Counted from the first letter of the stretch, positions 26,278 through 35,654 are shown. The stretch is DNA of 64,000 nt from Granulicella mallensis (GCF_014203225.1 NZ_JACHIO010000019.1:62001-126000); one strand, 5' to 3'. Translations and numbers: made by a program. The notes: generated by a model not told the origin, from the sequence alone.

Positions 26278-28317
26278 TTAGCGCAGATGCGGATGTAGGC
26301 CAAAGACAACGACAGCGATGACGGCGGCTGCACCCAGGGCGAGCCAACCGGCATAAGAACGGATATTGCCGGACTGCACACGACGGACGAGCCATGCAAA
26401 ACTGCGAGTGCCTGCGGTGAGACTTCCACCTGTTCCCTGGACGAGGCCGGTATCGACGAAGTAGCCGAGGAAGAAGCGTGAGAATGCGAGCAGGGGAGTG
26501 ACGATGACGGTGCCGTAGATCTCGTCGACCCAGTACTTGTGGTCGAGCAGGGAGTAGAGCGGCTTGAACTTCTGTGCGAATGCGCCGGCAGTGCCGGGCT
26601 TGCGGTAGTAGCAGAAATAGGCGATCAGGAAACCGAGGACGGCGACGGCAATCGAAACCACGGCGAGTATCGGCTCTGCTCCCCGGAAGGAGACGTGCTC
26701 CGGTGTGACGGCGGCACTGGAAAAGACCGGTTCCAGGAAATGCTCAAACTCGTTGTGTCCACCGAAGGCAAGCGGAACGCCGACCCAGCCGCCGACAGTA
26801 GCGAGGATGGCAAGAATGATGAGCGGCAGAGTCATGATCCACGGAGATTCATGCACGCCGTGAGCATGGCCGTGGGCTGGTTCAGGCTCGGCTTCGAGAA
26901 CGAGCTTGGTGTCGTGCCGGGCGTGGATAGCTGCGCCGTGTGCTGCATGCAGGTCATGGCTATGACCGTGCTCCTCAAAGCGTGGCGCCCCGAAGAAGGT
27001 CTTGAACCAGAGGCGGAACATGTAGAACGAGGTCAGACCTGCGGTGATGAGTCCGACCAGCCAAAGCAGCTTCGCTAACGGGTTATCCGAGATGAAGGCC
27101 TGGTACAGAATCTCGTCCTTGGAGAAGAAACCTGCCCAGATAGGAATGCCAGCGATGGCCAGCACGCCCATCGTCATCGTTCCGAAGGTGACGGGAATCT
27201 TTCTCCAAAGTCCTCCCATGACACGCATGTCCTGTTCCCCGGAGAGGGCATGGATTACGCTACCGGCGGCGAGGAAGAGCAGCGCTTTGAAGAAGGCGTG
27301 TGTCATCAGGTGAAAGATTGCTGCCGAATACGCTCCAACGCCGCAGGCCAGGAACATGTAGCCGAGCTGCGAGACTGTGGAGTACGCCAGCACACGCTTG
27401 ATGTCGTGCTGAACCATGCCGATGGTCGCGGCCATGAGCGCTGTCGCCGCGCCGATGACGGCAACGACCATAAGCGCGGTGGGCGATTTATCGAAGAGTA
27501 CATGGCAGCGCGCGACCATGTAGATGCCCGCTGTGACCATCGTTGCGGCGTGGATCAGAGCGGAGACGGGGGTGGGGCCTTCCATCGCGTCAGGCAGCCA
27601 GATGTACAGCGGAATCTGTGCGGACTTGCCGGTTGCGCCGACGACGAGCAGCAGGGCAATCGCTGTGAGGAAGCCACCGGTGAGTGGGGTGGCGGAGATC
27701 TGCGTGAAGACGCTGTTGAAGTCGAGGCTGCCGAAGTGTGCAAGCAGCAGGAACATCGCGAGCAAAAAGCCGAAGTCGCCGATGCGGTTGACGACGAAGG
27801 CCTTCTTTCCGGCGTTGGCGGCGGAGTCCTTGGTGAAGTAGAAGCCGATAAGCAGGTATGAGGCGAGGCCCACGCCCTCCCAGCCGACGAAGAGCAGGAG
27901 GAAGCTGCTGGAGAGCACCAGAACCAGCATGAAGAACATGAAGAGGTTCAGGTAGGCGAAGAAGCGCCAGAAGCCGTCTTCATGCGCCATGTAGCCCACG
28001 GAGTAGAGGTGGATCAGGAAGCCGACGCCGGTGATGACGGCCAGCATGATGAGCGTGAGGTGGTCGACCGTGAACGCGAAGTTGACCTGGAAGCCGCTGA
28101 CTGCGATCCATGGACGGCTGACGGCCGAGAAGGTCAAGGGGCCGTTGCCGAACTTCATGTAGTTCCAGAGCATCGCGACGATGACGGCCGGAGCTGCGGT
28201 GAAGAGCAGCGCAATCGCCGAGACGGCGGCGCGCGGCAGCTTGCGGCCGACGGTTCCGTTGATCAGGAAGCCGGCGAAGGGAAGGATCGGAATGAGCCAG
28301 AGCAGTTGAGGATTCAT
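26278..28317 (-). CDS. nuoL: NADH-quinone oxidoreductase subunit L
   Basis: 679-residue distal proton-pumping subunit. Motifs include LLLFVGWEGVGLASYLLIGF, SAQIPLYIWLPDAMEGPTPV, SALIHAATMVTAGIYMVAR and KRVLAYSTVSQLGYMFLA. The lateral helix and terminal helix are present at the C-terminus. A His-rich stretch (EEHGHSHDLHAAHGAAIHAR, about residues 440-460, then GHAHGVH) interrupts the region before the lateral helix, a variable part of NuoL. ATG at 28317. Upstream and downstream gaps each contain a repeat-B copy. Confidence 0.96.
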   Translation of the reverse strand: MNPQLLWLIPILPFAGFLINGTVGRKLPRAAVSAIALLFTAAPAVIVAMLWNYMKFGNGPLTFSAVSRPWIAVSGFQVNFAFTVDHLTLIMLAVITGVGFLIHLYSVGYMAHEDGFWRFFAYLNLFMFFMLVLVLSSSFLLLFVGWEGVGLASYLLIGFYFTKDSAANAGKKAFVVNRIGDFGFLLAMFLLLAHFGSLDFNSVFTQISATPLTGGFLTAIALLLVVGATGKSAQIPLYIWLPDAMEGPTPVSALIHAATMVTAGIYMVARCHVLFDKSPTALMVVAVIGAATALMAATIGMVQHDIKRVLAYSTVSQLGYMFLACGVGAYSAAIFHLMTHAFFKALLFLAAGSVIHALSGEQDMRVMGGLWRKIPVTFGTMTMGVLAIAGIPIWAGFFSKDEILYQAFISDNPLAKLLWLVGLITAGLTSFYMFRLWFKTFFGAPRFEEHGHSHDLHAAHGAAIHARHDTKLVLEAEPEPAHGHAHGVHESPWIMTLPLIILAILATVGGWVGVPLAFGGHNEFEHFLEPVFSSAAVTPEHVSFRGAEPILAVVSIAVAVLGFLIAYFCYYRKPGTAGAFAQKFKPLYSLLDHKYWVDEIYGTVIVTPLLAFSRFFLGYFVDTGLVQGTGGSLTAGTRSFAWLVRRVQSGNIRSYAGWLALGAAAVIAVVVFGLHPHLR

Positions 28318-28350
28318 TGGTTCTTGGAGGCTCTCTCGGTTTGGCAGGGA

Positions 28351-28400
28351 AGAAGCAGGTTCCCTGCGGGAATGACAGAAAGAAATACAGGTGCAAAAAC
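28351..28400. repeat. Dispersed repeat B copy between nuoK and nuoL
   Basis: AGAAGCAGGTTCCCTGCGGG, then AATGACAGAAAGAAATACAG, in the 100-bp gap between the nuoK stop and the nuoL start. It interrupts an otherwise tightly packed operon. Confidence 0.8.
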
Positions 28401-28417
28401 GAAGACGGCGTTTTGGA

Positions 28418-28720
28418 TCAATTCTTCATCAGGTTGACCTGATCAACATTGAGGGTCTGGCGTGCGCGGAACAACGCGATGATGATGGCGAGGCCGACGG
28501 CAGCTTCCGCCGCGGCGACGACCATCACGAAGAAGACGAAGATCTGGCCCGAGATCTGGTGCCACATATGAGCGAAGGCGACGAATGTGAGGTTCACGGC
28601 GTTGAGCATCAGCTCGATCGACATGAAGATCGTGATGATGTTGCGCTTGATGAGAAACGCTCCCACGCCGATGGAGAAGAGGATCGCGGCGAGGACGAGG
28701 TAGTAAGCGATCGGCACCAT
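28418..28720 (-). CDS. nuoK: NADH-quinone oxidoreductase subunit K
   Basis: 100-residue, three-helix membrane subunit. The two conserved membrane Glu residues are visible in [15 protein letters not shown] and [17 protein letters not shown]. The frame opens further upstream (28798) but the real start is ATG 28720 ([10 protein letters not shown]). An AGGAGG Shine-Dalgarno lies 8 bases before it, and length and N-terminus match the family. The start overlaps the stop of a 37-codon ORF (28720-28833) in TAATG. Confidence 0.95.
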   Translation of the reverse strand: MVPIAYYLVLAAILFSIGVGAFLIKRNIITIFMSIELMLNAVNLTFVAFAHMWHQISGQIFVFFVMVVAAAEAAVGLAIIIALFRARQTLNVDQVNLMKN

Positions 28721-28833
28721 TAGATCTTCCTCCTCTTCTTTGCGATGACGGTGACTATGACAGCCATCCAAGCGACTGCGGCGCTCATCCAGGCACAAAA
28801 GATTGGGGCAAAATGATTGTTCGAGACGGTCAC
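28720..28833 (-). CDS. 37-residue single-helix membrane ORF between nuoJ and nuoK
   Basis: A small ORF filling the nuoJ-nuoK junction exactly. GTG start at 28833, two bases after the nuoJ stop; TAA stop sharing one base with the nuoK ATG. The protein reads [20 protein letters not shown] then [17 protein letters not shown]. It has a short polar N-terminus, one hydrophobic helix of about 22 residues, and a KKRRK cytosolic end, so N-out/C-in topology by the positive-inside rule. A strong AAGGAG lies 8 bases before the GTG, within the end of nuoJ. Caveat: the KKRRK codons also make the nuoK Shine-Dalgarno, so part of the conservation could be due to that. I do not recognise a family. It may be an accessory complex I subunit or a translational coupler. 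Confidence 0.6.
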   Translation of the reverse strand: MTVSNNHFAPIFCAWMSAAVAWMAVIVTVIAKKRRKI

Positions 28834-28835
28834 GA

Positions 28836-29342
28836 TTAGAGCTCCTTCCGCGCGAGTACGACTGCGCCGAGGATCGCTACCAGGATGAGGATCGAGGTGA
28901 CCTCAAAGGGCAGCAGAAGGGAGGTGAAGAGCGTGTGCGAGATCTCGGTGATGTTGGAGACCGCGCTGGTGAGGTAGCCGCCGAGCTGCGTCGTTCCCAA
29001 CTGCTTCTTCTCGGAGAGGAACACGAAGGTCAGCAGGCAGAAGATGGCGGCTGCACCGGGGATACCCGCGATGTAGGCGATCTGCGATCCATGGGTTCGT
29101 TCTTCTTCGCCGGCGTTCAGGAGCATGATGACGAAGACGAACAGCACCATGATCGCGCCGGAGTAGACGATGACCTGGGCGGCGGCGAGGAACTCCGCAC
29201 CCAGCGACCAGTAGAGGACCGCCAGAGACATCATGACGACGATCAGCGAAAGCGCCGAGTTGATCGGATGGCGCTGGAAGAGGAGATTGAGCGCTCCCAA
29301 TACGGCCAGCAGTCCGAAGATGATGAAGAGTGCGGTTTGCAT
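28836..29342 (-). CDS. nuoJ: NADH-quinone oxidoreductase subunit J
   Basis: 168-residue membrane subunit with five helices. The family core is [20 protein letters not shown] and [20 protein letters not shown], including the pi-bulge helix region. A long loop EEERTHGSQ follows helix 3. ATG at 29342 ([10 protein letters not shown]). In usual nuo operons nuoI would separate nuoH and nuoJ; here only 68 bp lie between them. Confidence 0.95.
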   Translation of the reverse strand: MQTALFIIFGLLAVLGALNLLFQRHPINSALSLIVVMMSLAVLYWSLGAEFLAAAQVIVYSGAIMVLFVFVIMLLNAGEEERTHGSQIAYIAGIPGAAAIFCLLTFVFLSEKKQLGTTQLGGYLTSAVSNITEISHTLFTSLLLPFEVTSILILVAILGAVVLARKEL

Positions 29343-29410
29343 CGGCTAGTGATTTCCGGTCTTGTTGTATTTCTTGATGCGGTTCGTACTGATTGTAAAT
29401 GCGTTGAAGC

Positions 29411-30475
29411 TCAGCCGTGGTACGCGAGGGCCAGGGCTGTCGCAAGGATATTGAGCATGGCGACGGGCATCAGGAACTTCCATCCGAAGCTCATCAATTG
29501 GTCGTAGCGGAAGCGCGGCAGCGTGGCGCGCACCCAGATATAGAGCAGGAGGAAGAAGAGAATCTTGGCGACGAACCAGAAGATCGGCAGAACCGCGTGG
29601 AGGAAGCCGGTGCTGGCGAAGCCATCGAACAGGTGGCCGAAGGGGGAGCCCGCGCCGCCGAAGAAGAGCAGCGTAGCCACACAGGCGACGGTGATCATGT
29701 TGGCGTACTCGGCCATGAAGAACATTGCGAACTTCATGGAGGAGTACTCGGTGTGATAGCCGGCGACGAGCTCGGACTCGGCTTCAGGAAGATCGAAGGG
29801 AGCGCGGTTGGTCTCGGCGTAAGCAGCCATCAGGTAGATGAAGAAGCCGATGATCTGGCAGCCGCCGAAGACGTTCCAGGAGCGCATGCCGTGCGCGGAC
29901 TGCGAGTTGACGATATCGCGCAACGAGAGCGACTGGGCACGAAGGACGACGCCAACGAGCGAAAGGCCGAGCGCAAGCTCATAGCTGACGAGCTGGGCGC
30001 TGGCGCGCAGGCTGCCGAAGAGCGAGTACTTGTTGTTCGACGACCAGCCCGAGAGCGCGATGCCGTAGACGCCGATGCTCGTGATGCCGAGGATGACCAG
30101 CAGGCCGATGTTGAGGTCAGCGATCTGGAAGAGGTCGACGCCTCCGACCATCGTCTTTGCGCCGAACGGCACAACGGAGATCGAGATGAGCGCGCAGGAG
30201 AGCGCGATGATCGGCGCGAGCACGAAGAGCGGGCGTTCGACGGCGAGGGGCATCATGTCTTCCTTGAGGAAGAGCTTGATACCGTCGGCGAGCGGCTGCA
30301 GCAGGCCGAAGGGGCCGACACGCGAGGGCCCCCAGCGGTTCTGCATGCGGCCGAGAACTTTGCGTTCGAGCAGCACGGTGTAGGCCACCGCCGTGAGCGT
30401 GATGACCAGCACCACCACGATCTTGACGATCGTGAGGAGCAGGAAGGTCGTGAAGGATGGAGTAATGTGGCTCAT
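29411..30475 (-). CDS. nuoH: NADH-quinone oxidoreductase subunit H
   Basis: 354-residue membrane subunit that forms much of the quinone pocket. The motifs are ERKVLGRMQNRWGPSRVGPF near residue 35, GWSSNNKYSLFGSLRASAQL (about residue 140), and AETNRAPFDLPEAESELVAG followed by YHTEYSSMKFA. The conserved acidic residues of loop 5-6 are therefore present. ATG at 30475; 94 bp after the nuoG stop. The next gene is nuoJ, not nuoI. Confidence 0.97.
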   Translation of the reverse strand: MSHITPSFTTFLLLTIVKIVVVLVITLTAVAYTVLLERKVLGRMQNRWGPSRVGPFGLLQPLADGIKLFLKEDMMPLAVERPLFVLAPIIALSCALISISVVPFGAKTMVGGVDLFQIADLNIGLLVILGITSIGVYGIALSGWSSNNKYSLFGSLRASAQLVSYELALGLSLVGVVLRAQSLSLRDIVNSQSAHGMRSWNVFGGCQIIGFFIYLMAAYAETNRAPFDLPEAESELVAGYHTEYSSMKFAMFFMAEYANMITVACVATLLFFGGAGSPFGHLFDGFASTGFLHAVLPIFWFVAKILFFLLLYIWVRATLPRFRYDQLMSFGWKFLMPVAMLNILATALALAYHG

Positions 30476-30569
30476 CGTCAGGGTTTCAGGGTCCAGGGCT
30501 TATGGCCCAGAGTTCTACGTCGGTTCGGATTTTTATTCAGCTAAGAGCTACGCGGGTTTGAGCAACGAG

Positions 30570-32945
30570 TTAGTCGGCGGCCAGGTGATCGGCGACTTCG
30601 GTTTCCTGGTGGCGCTGCACATCCTGCAGCATGGGCGAATAGCGAGTAAGTGAGCCGGAGGTAAAGAGCGTATCCGACGAGGGCAGTACAAGATCCTTGC
30701 GGTTTTCGATCTGCACGAGGCCGGTTGAAGCAGGAGCGATGTGCTGGTCGTTGCCGCTGAGAAGCTGCAGGCGAAGGAGTTTGTCGTAGCCGGGAACGAC
30801 GCGCTGGATCTCGTCGAGGATGGCGAAGGGATCGAAGGGGCTGAGCTTCGGCTCCATGTTGTTAGCCATGAGCCATACCGCATGGCGATCGGCTTCACCG
30901 GACTGCGCACCGCGGCTCTGGCCCATGTCGGCGCGGAGGCCCTTGCCGAAGGGCACGAGCGTCTTGATGTCGTGGCCCATGTTATCGGCGAGGCGGACGA
31001 TGAGCTCGAAGTCGGAGCGAGCGCCGCCCTTGTCGGCGGCCTTGCTGACGAGTTGGAGATCGCCGTAGCTGTTGGTGACGGAGCCGGCCTTCTCGTAGAG
31101 GTTGGCAGCAGGGAAGACGACGTCGGCGAGCTGTGCGGTCTCGGTGAGGAAGAGATCCTGCACGATGACGAAGGTTCCTTTGAGCGCGGAGGGATCGATG
31201 CCGAAGCGCTTGATGGGGTTCGAGCCGACGACGTAGAGCGCCGAAAGTTTGCCGGCGGTTGCAGCGTCGAACATAGCCAGCAGGTCGAGGCCGGATTGTG
31301 CGGGGGCGCTGTACTCGGTTGCCAGAGCGGAGCCGGAGATCGGCTGGTAGCCGGGCAGGGCATCGGGCAGCAGGCCCATATCGGAGGCGCCGCGCGAGTT
31401 GACGTAGTCGGCCATGAGACCGAACTCGGCGTTGGGCAGGGCCTTGATGAGGTTGGCGAGTTCGCCGCCGCGGACTTCGTTGCCGATCAGGACGACGATC
31501 TTCTCTTCACCCTTGATGGCTGTGCGGAAGTTGGAGAGCTCATCGGCCTGCGCCACGATGGAAGCAGCTTCAGCGGAGCTGTCGTTGCCTGCGAGGTAGC
31601 TGGCGAGGGCTCCGTAGCCGAACTGCTGGACCTGGATGAAGCTCTTGGCCTGGCGGCGCAGCTTGATCTCTTCGTGGTTCGCGATGTAGACGCGAGCCTT
31701 GTTGAGGCGAACGTTGGTGCGCAGGTTCCAGGCGGTAAGCGGGGCCTGGTTGGTGGGGTCGCCGCCGATGACCAGCAGTGCCTGGGCCTTTTCGACGGAG
31801 CGCTGTGAGGCGAACCTGCCGGTGGTGCCCTGGAGGGCGTTGGCGAGAGTAACGTAGTCCGCCGTGCGATGGTGGTCGATGTTGTTGGTGCCGATCACCG
31901 TGCGCGCGAACTTCTGCAGGAGGTAGTTCTCCTCGTTCGTGGTGCGGTTCGAGCCGATGACGCCGATGGACTGCGCACCGTGCTGGTCGCGGAGTTCGCG
32001 CAGCTTCTTGCCGGCGAAGCGCAGGGCCTCATCCCAGGAGACGGGCTTGAGCTTGCCGTCGGCCTGACGAACCAGCGGCGAGGTGAGGCGCTCAATGTTG
32101 TTGGTGAAGTCGAAGGCGTAGCGGCCCTTGTTGCAGAGGAAATCGCCGTTCATGCCGGACTTGTCGCGGTTGTCGCCGCGAACGATCTCGGAGCCGTCGG
32201 AGACGGAGCGCACGCCGAGGGTCGTCTTGCAGCCGTCTCCGCAGTGCGTGCAGACGGTAGCGACGTGATTCATCTCCCAGGGGCGAGTCTTGTAGCGATA
32301 GGTGCCGCTGGTGAGCGCGCCTACCGGGCAGGCGTCGATGCACATGCCGCACTGCTCGCAGTCGAGGTTGGGCAGGTCTTCGGGAGAGAGCTGCGCAGGA
32401 ACGTTCGGTGCGATGACCGACGAGCTGCCGCGATTCTGGATGCCGAGTGCGAAGACGTCCATGCCTTCGCCGCACATGCGCACGCAGCGGTAGCAGAGGA
32501 TGCAGCGCGGGCGGTCGAAGTAGACCACGGGCGACCACTTCTGCTCTTCACGGTGATTCTTGGGTTCGGTGTAGAAGGAGTCCGCAGCGCCGTACTTGAA
32601 GGTCATGTCCTGCAACTCGCACTCGCCGCCGGCGTCGCAGACGGGGCAGTCGAGCGGATGGTTGCCGAGCAGAAGCTGCAGCGTGGCCTTGCGAGCCTGG
32701 GCGATCTCCGGAGTCTCGGTGGTGACGTTCATGCCCTCGGCGACCGGGGTGGTGCAGGCGGTCTGGAGCTTGGGCATCTTCTCGATGCGCACCACGCACA
32801 TGCGGCAGGCGGCCTGCAACGAGAGATTGGGGTAGTAACAGAAGGCGGGAATCTCGATGCCGGCAGACTTGCAGGCCTCAATGAGCAGTGTGCCTGCGGG
32901 TGCGGTGAGTTTCTGGCCGTCTACGGTAAAGGTTACGTCTGGCAT
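30570..32945 (-). CDS. nuoG: NADH-quinone oxidoreductase subunit G
   Basis: 791-residue peripheral subunit that carries iron-sulfur clusters N1b, N4 and N5. The N-terminal [2Fe-2S] domain shows CACRMCVV-like Cys residues (AACRMCVVRIEKMPKLQTAC). The His-Cys cluster N5 is in HPLDCPVCDAGGECELQDM. CILCYRCVRMC and CEQCGMCIDACPVGAL supply further clusters. CTHCGDGCKTTL may give the N7-type or Mo-binding start. The rest is a molybdopterin oxidoreductase-like fold without bound Mo. ATG at 32945. The thioredoxin-fold gene lies directly upstream. Confidence 0.95.
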   Translation of the reverse strand: MPDVTFTVDGQKLTAPAGTLLIEACKSAGIEIPAFCYYPNLSLQAACRMCVVRIEKMPKLQTACTTPVAEGMNVTTETPEIAQARKATLQLLLGNHPLDCPVCDAGGECELQDMTFKYGAADSFYTEPKNHREEQKWSPVVYFDRPRCILCYRCVRMCGEGMDVFALGIQNRGSSSVIAPNVPAQLSPEDLPNLDCEQCGMCIDACPVGALTSGTYRYKTRPWEMNHVATVCTHCGDGCKTTLGVRSVSDGSEIVRGDNRDKSGMNGDFLCNKGRYAFDFTNNIERLTSPLVRQADGKLKPVSWDEALRFAGKKLRELRDQHGAQSIGVIGSNRTTNEENYLLQKFARTVIGTNNIDHHRTADYVTLANALQGTTGRFASQRSVEKAQALLVIGGDPTNQAPLTAWNLRTNVRLNKARVYIANHEEIKLRRQAKSFIQVQQFGYGALASYLAGNDSSAEAASIVAQADELSNFRTAIKGEEKIVVLIGNEVRGGELANLIKALPNAEFGLMADYVNSRGASDMGLLPDALPGYQPISGSALATEYSAPAQSGLDLLAMFDAATAGKLSALYVVGSNPIKRFGIDPSALKGTFVIVQDLFLTETAQLADVVFPAANLYEKAGSVTNSYGDLQLVSKAADKGGARSDFELIVRLADNMGHDIKTLVPFGKGLRADMGQSRGAQSGEADRHAVWLMANNMEPKLSPFDPFAILDEIQRVVPGYDKLLRLQLLSGNDQHIAPASTGLVQIENRKDLVLPSSDTLFTSGSLTRYSPMLQDVQRHQETEVADHLAAD

Positions 32946-33019
32946 AGGCTTCTCTAAATCCTACCGGGAACTGGTGTGTGCGGCGTAAAGCGCGTGGAGT
33001 GGAAAGTGGAGATGGGCAT

Positions 33020-33724
33020 TTAGCTCCGCCCACTCTTTGCTTGTTTTGCCGGTTGTGCTGAGGTTGCAGCATTTCGGGTCTGTGCGACTGCCGCATCCAC
33101 CACAGAGCGAATGCGTGTTGGGTCGTCGTAGCTATTGTTGCCTGTACCGCATACGACCTGTTGCTTGTCTTTGCTGACGACGATGATCGTTGGCGTAAAT
33201 TCCACGTTGATGCGGCGGCCCAATTCAAAGTCGCTGTGAACGGCGTTGGCGAGCGATCCGTCCAAGTCCATCACGAAAGGCATTCGCTGGTTATGGCGTT
33301 GCAGCCAGTTCTCTGTAAACCTCTGCAGGTCGTCTCTGTTGGCAATAGAGTTCTGTGCGGCAAAGACATCGCTGCGATACTCATCGGCCAGTTTGGGGCT
33401 GATTTTATTTTGGATGTAGCGGGCGCAAACCGCACCTTGTTGCGTCCAGATGTGGGCTTCAATTGGAAAATCGAAACGCAGTATCGGCACGTGTGTCGCA
33501 GCCGCAACCTGGAGCTCGATAGGATGCGCGTGAGCACAAGCCGGGCAGCCGAGATCTTCGAATACAACGATGGCTACTTTGCTTCCGGCGGGAGGCTTCA
33601 GCAGGGATAAATTGTGTAGACCGTTGCTCGGCGGAGCTCCGGCGAACTGGGCCTGTACGGTCAACGGCATAAGAGAGGTTGCCAGAGCAAGAGCACCGAT
33701 TTTAAGAAAACCGAACAGTTTCAT
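33020..33724 (-). CDS. Exported DsbA/thioredoxin-fold protein within the nuo operon
   Basis: 234 residues from ATG 33724, which follows GGAAGGAG. An alternative start 7 codons upstream would place that Shine-Dalgarno inside the gene. A signal peptide ends around LMPLTVQAQ (residues 1-27). The active site is a CPAC motif in FEDLGCPACAHAHPIELQ, with a DsbA/DsbG-like helical insert and a cis-Pro candidate in NVEFTPTIIVVS. It thus belongs to the DsbA-like Thioredoxin_4 class and probably works as a periplasmic thiol oxidoreductase. It lies between nuoF and nuoG in the same direction and is a non-complex-I passenger. The C-terminal 25 residues are a low-complexity basic tail. Substrate unknown. 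Confidence 0.85.
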   Translation of the reverse strand: MKLFGFLKIGALALATSLMPLTVQAQFAGAPPSNGLHNLSLLKPPAGSKVAIVVFEDLGCPACAHAHPIELQVAAATHVPILRFDFPIEAHIWTQQGAVCARYIQNKISPKLADEYRSDVFAAQNSIANRDDLQRFTENWLQRHNQRMPFVMDLDGSLANAVHSDFELGRRINVEFTPTIIVVSKDKQQVVCGTGNNSYDDPTRIRSVVDAAVAQTRNAATSAQPAKQAKSGRS

Positions 33725-33778
33725 CGACTTCTTTCTCCTTCCCATGACCTACCGAAACCAAAGAGCATCGGTTCGTTC

Positions 33779-35113
33779 TTAGTGTGCGCCTGCGAGCTCC
33801 GGTTCACCGACCGGTTGAATCTGAATGAGAGGGTGCTCGACGCGAGCGCCCGCCAGGTACTCCTCGAACTCGGAGCGGAACTTCTTGATGAAGCCGATCG
33901 TGGGCATCGCGGCAGCGTCGCCAAGCGGGCAGAAGGTGCGGCCCAGCATGTTTTCGGCGAGGTACTGAATGTTGTCGATGTCCTTCTTGTTGCCGCCGCC
34001 CGCGTGGAAGCGTGTCAGCGTCTTCTTGAGCCAGTCCGTGCCTTCGCGGCAGGGGATGCACCAACCGCAGGACTCGTGCTGGTAGAAGCGGATCGTGCGC
34101 AGCGCGAACTCGACGATGGAGACGGTCTCGTCGAGGACGACGATGCCGCCCGAGCCGAGCATGGTGCCGGCTTTGCCCATCTGGTCGAAGTCCAGGCCAA
34201 CATCGATCTCATCGGCCTTGAGCACCGGGCAGGACGAGCCGCCGGGGACGACGGCCTTCAGCTGCTTGCCGTCCTTTATGCCGCCCGCGACCTCATAGAT
34301 CGCCTTGCGCAGCGAGTAGCCCATGGGAAGCTCGTAGACGCCGGGGCGCTCTACGTGTCCGGAGATGCCGAAGAGGCGTGTGCCGCCGTTGCGCTCGCTG
34401 CCGAGCTTGGCATAGGCCTCGCCGCCCATCAGCAGGATGTGCGGGGCGTTGGCGATGGTCTCGGCGTTATTGATGACCGTGGGGCCACCATAGAGGCCGA
34501 CGACGGCGGGGAAGGGAGGCTTGATGCGCGGCACGCCGCGCTTGCCTTCGAGGGACTCCATCAGGGCCGACTCTTCGCCGACTTCGTAGGCACCTGCGCC
34601 GGTCTGGGTGATGATGTCGAAGTCCACGCCCTCTTTGCCGAAGATGTTCTTGCCGAGGAAGCCCTTGGCGTAGGCGTCAGCGACGGCCTTTTCGACGATC
34701 TTGAGCAGGTAGCGATACTCGCCGCGCAGGTAGATGAAGCCCATCTTCGCGCCGATGGCGAGGCCCGCGATCATGGTGCCTTCGATGATGGCGTGGGGAT
34801 CGTGCAGGAAGATGATGTGATCTTTGCAGGTGCCGGGCTCGGATTCGTCGCCGTTCACGAGCACGTACTTGGGCTTCTCGGAGACCTTGGGCACGAACGA
34901 CCACTTCATGCCGGTGGGGAAGCCTGCGCCGCCACGGCCGCGAAGTCCGCTGGCCTTCATCTCATTGACGATCCACTCGGGACCCTGTTCGATAGCCTTC
35001 TGGACGGCCTTGTAACCGTCGAGTTCAACATACTTATCGATCTCGGCCGCGCCCATGCCGAAGCGGCGGGAGACGACTTTGACTTCATCGGGATGGGAGA
35101 CGAGGGTAGGCAT
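33779..35113 (-). CDS. nuoF: NADH-quinone oxidoreductase subunit F
   Basis: 444-residue NADH- and FMN-binding subunit that starts electron transfer. NADH/FMN glycine-rich segments are SGLRGRGGAGFPTGMKWSF and AGAYEVGEESALMESLEGKR. The [4Fe-4S] N3 ligands are in ESCGWCIPCREGTDW and, later, GRTFCPLGDA (C-x2-C-x2-C plus a distant Cys). ATG 35113 follows the nuoE stop with no gap, showing coupling. The 55-bp gap after its stop leads to the thioredoxin-fold gene. Confidence 0.97.
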   Translation of the reverse strand: MPTLVSHPDEVKVVSRRFGMGAAEIDKYVELDGYKAVQKAIEQGPEWIVNEMKASGLRGRGGAGFPTGMKWSFVPKVSEKPKYVLVNGDESEPGTCKDHIIFLHDPHAIIEGTMIAGLAIGAKMGFIYLRGEYRYLLKIVEKAVADAYAKGFLGKNIFGKEGVDFDIITQTGAGAYEVGEESALMESLEGKRGVPRIKPPFPAVVGLYGGPTVINNAETIANAPHILLMGGEAYAKLGSERNGGTRLFGISGHVERPGVYELPMGYSLRKAIYEVAGGIKDGKQLKAVVPGGSSCPVLKADEIDVGLDFDQMGKAGTMLGSGGIVVLDETVSIVEFALRTIRFYQHESCGWCIPCREGTDWLKKTLTRFHAGGGNKKDIDNIQYLAENMLGRTFCPLGDAAAMPTIGFIKKFRSEFEEYLAGARVEHPLIQIQPVGEPELAGAH

Positions 35114-35623
35114 CTACTTCACATCCTTTCCGCGGCCTTCGCGGTAGTCGGCGAGGACGGCGTCCATCTTGGCGGGGGTAAGGTCGTCGTGGAAGTCGTA
35201 GTTCACCTGCACGGCGGGGGCCCAGCAACAGGCTCCGATGCACTCAACCTCTTCGAGAGAGAAGAGGCCGTCGGGGGTGACGCCTTTGTGGCCGATGCCC
35301 AGGGTGTGCTTGCAGTGGTCGAGCAGCTCGAAGCCGCCGCGCAGCATGCAGGAGATGTTGGTGCAGACCTGCACGTTGTACTTGCCGGCAGGCTTGGTGC
35401 GGAGCATCGAGTAGTAGCTGAGGACGTTGCGGACGTCGAGCTCGAGCAGGTCGAGGCGCTTGGCCAGCTCTGCGACAACCTCGTCGGAGACATAGCCGAC
35501 CTCATCCTGCGCATAGAGCAGCATGGGGATGAGCGCCGAGCGCTTGACGGGATAGATCGTGGCCAGCTTGTCGAAGCGGGCGGCGGTCTCGGGAGAGAAG
35601 ATCGTGTTGGCGATGGCGGCCAT
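35114..35623 (-). CDS. nuoE: NADH-quinone oxidoreductase subunit E
   Basis: 169-residue [2Fe-2S] (N1a) subunit with a thioredoxin-like fold. Cluster ligands: VCTNISCMLRGG (two Cys) and ECIGACCWAPAVQVN (two of three Cys). Start chosen at ATG 35623 (MAAIANTIFSPE); the open frame reaches 35704, but those extra codons are translated from a repeat-B copy. Directly followed by nuoF. Upstream are two small unknown genes that part it from nuoD. Confidence 0.95.
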   Translation of the reverse strand: MAAIANTIFSPETAARFDKLATIYPVKRSALIPMLLYAQDEVGYVSDEVVAELAKRLDLLELDVRNVLSYYSMLRTKPAGKYNVQVCTNISCMLRGGFELLDHCKHTLGIGHKGVTPDGLFSLEEVECIGACCWAPAVQVNYDFHDDLTPAKMDAVLADYREGRGKDVK

Positions 35624-35654
35624 GTGATTCCTAGCGTCCTCGGTGGTGCGGGTG

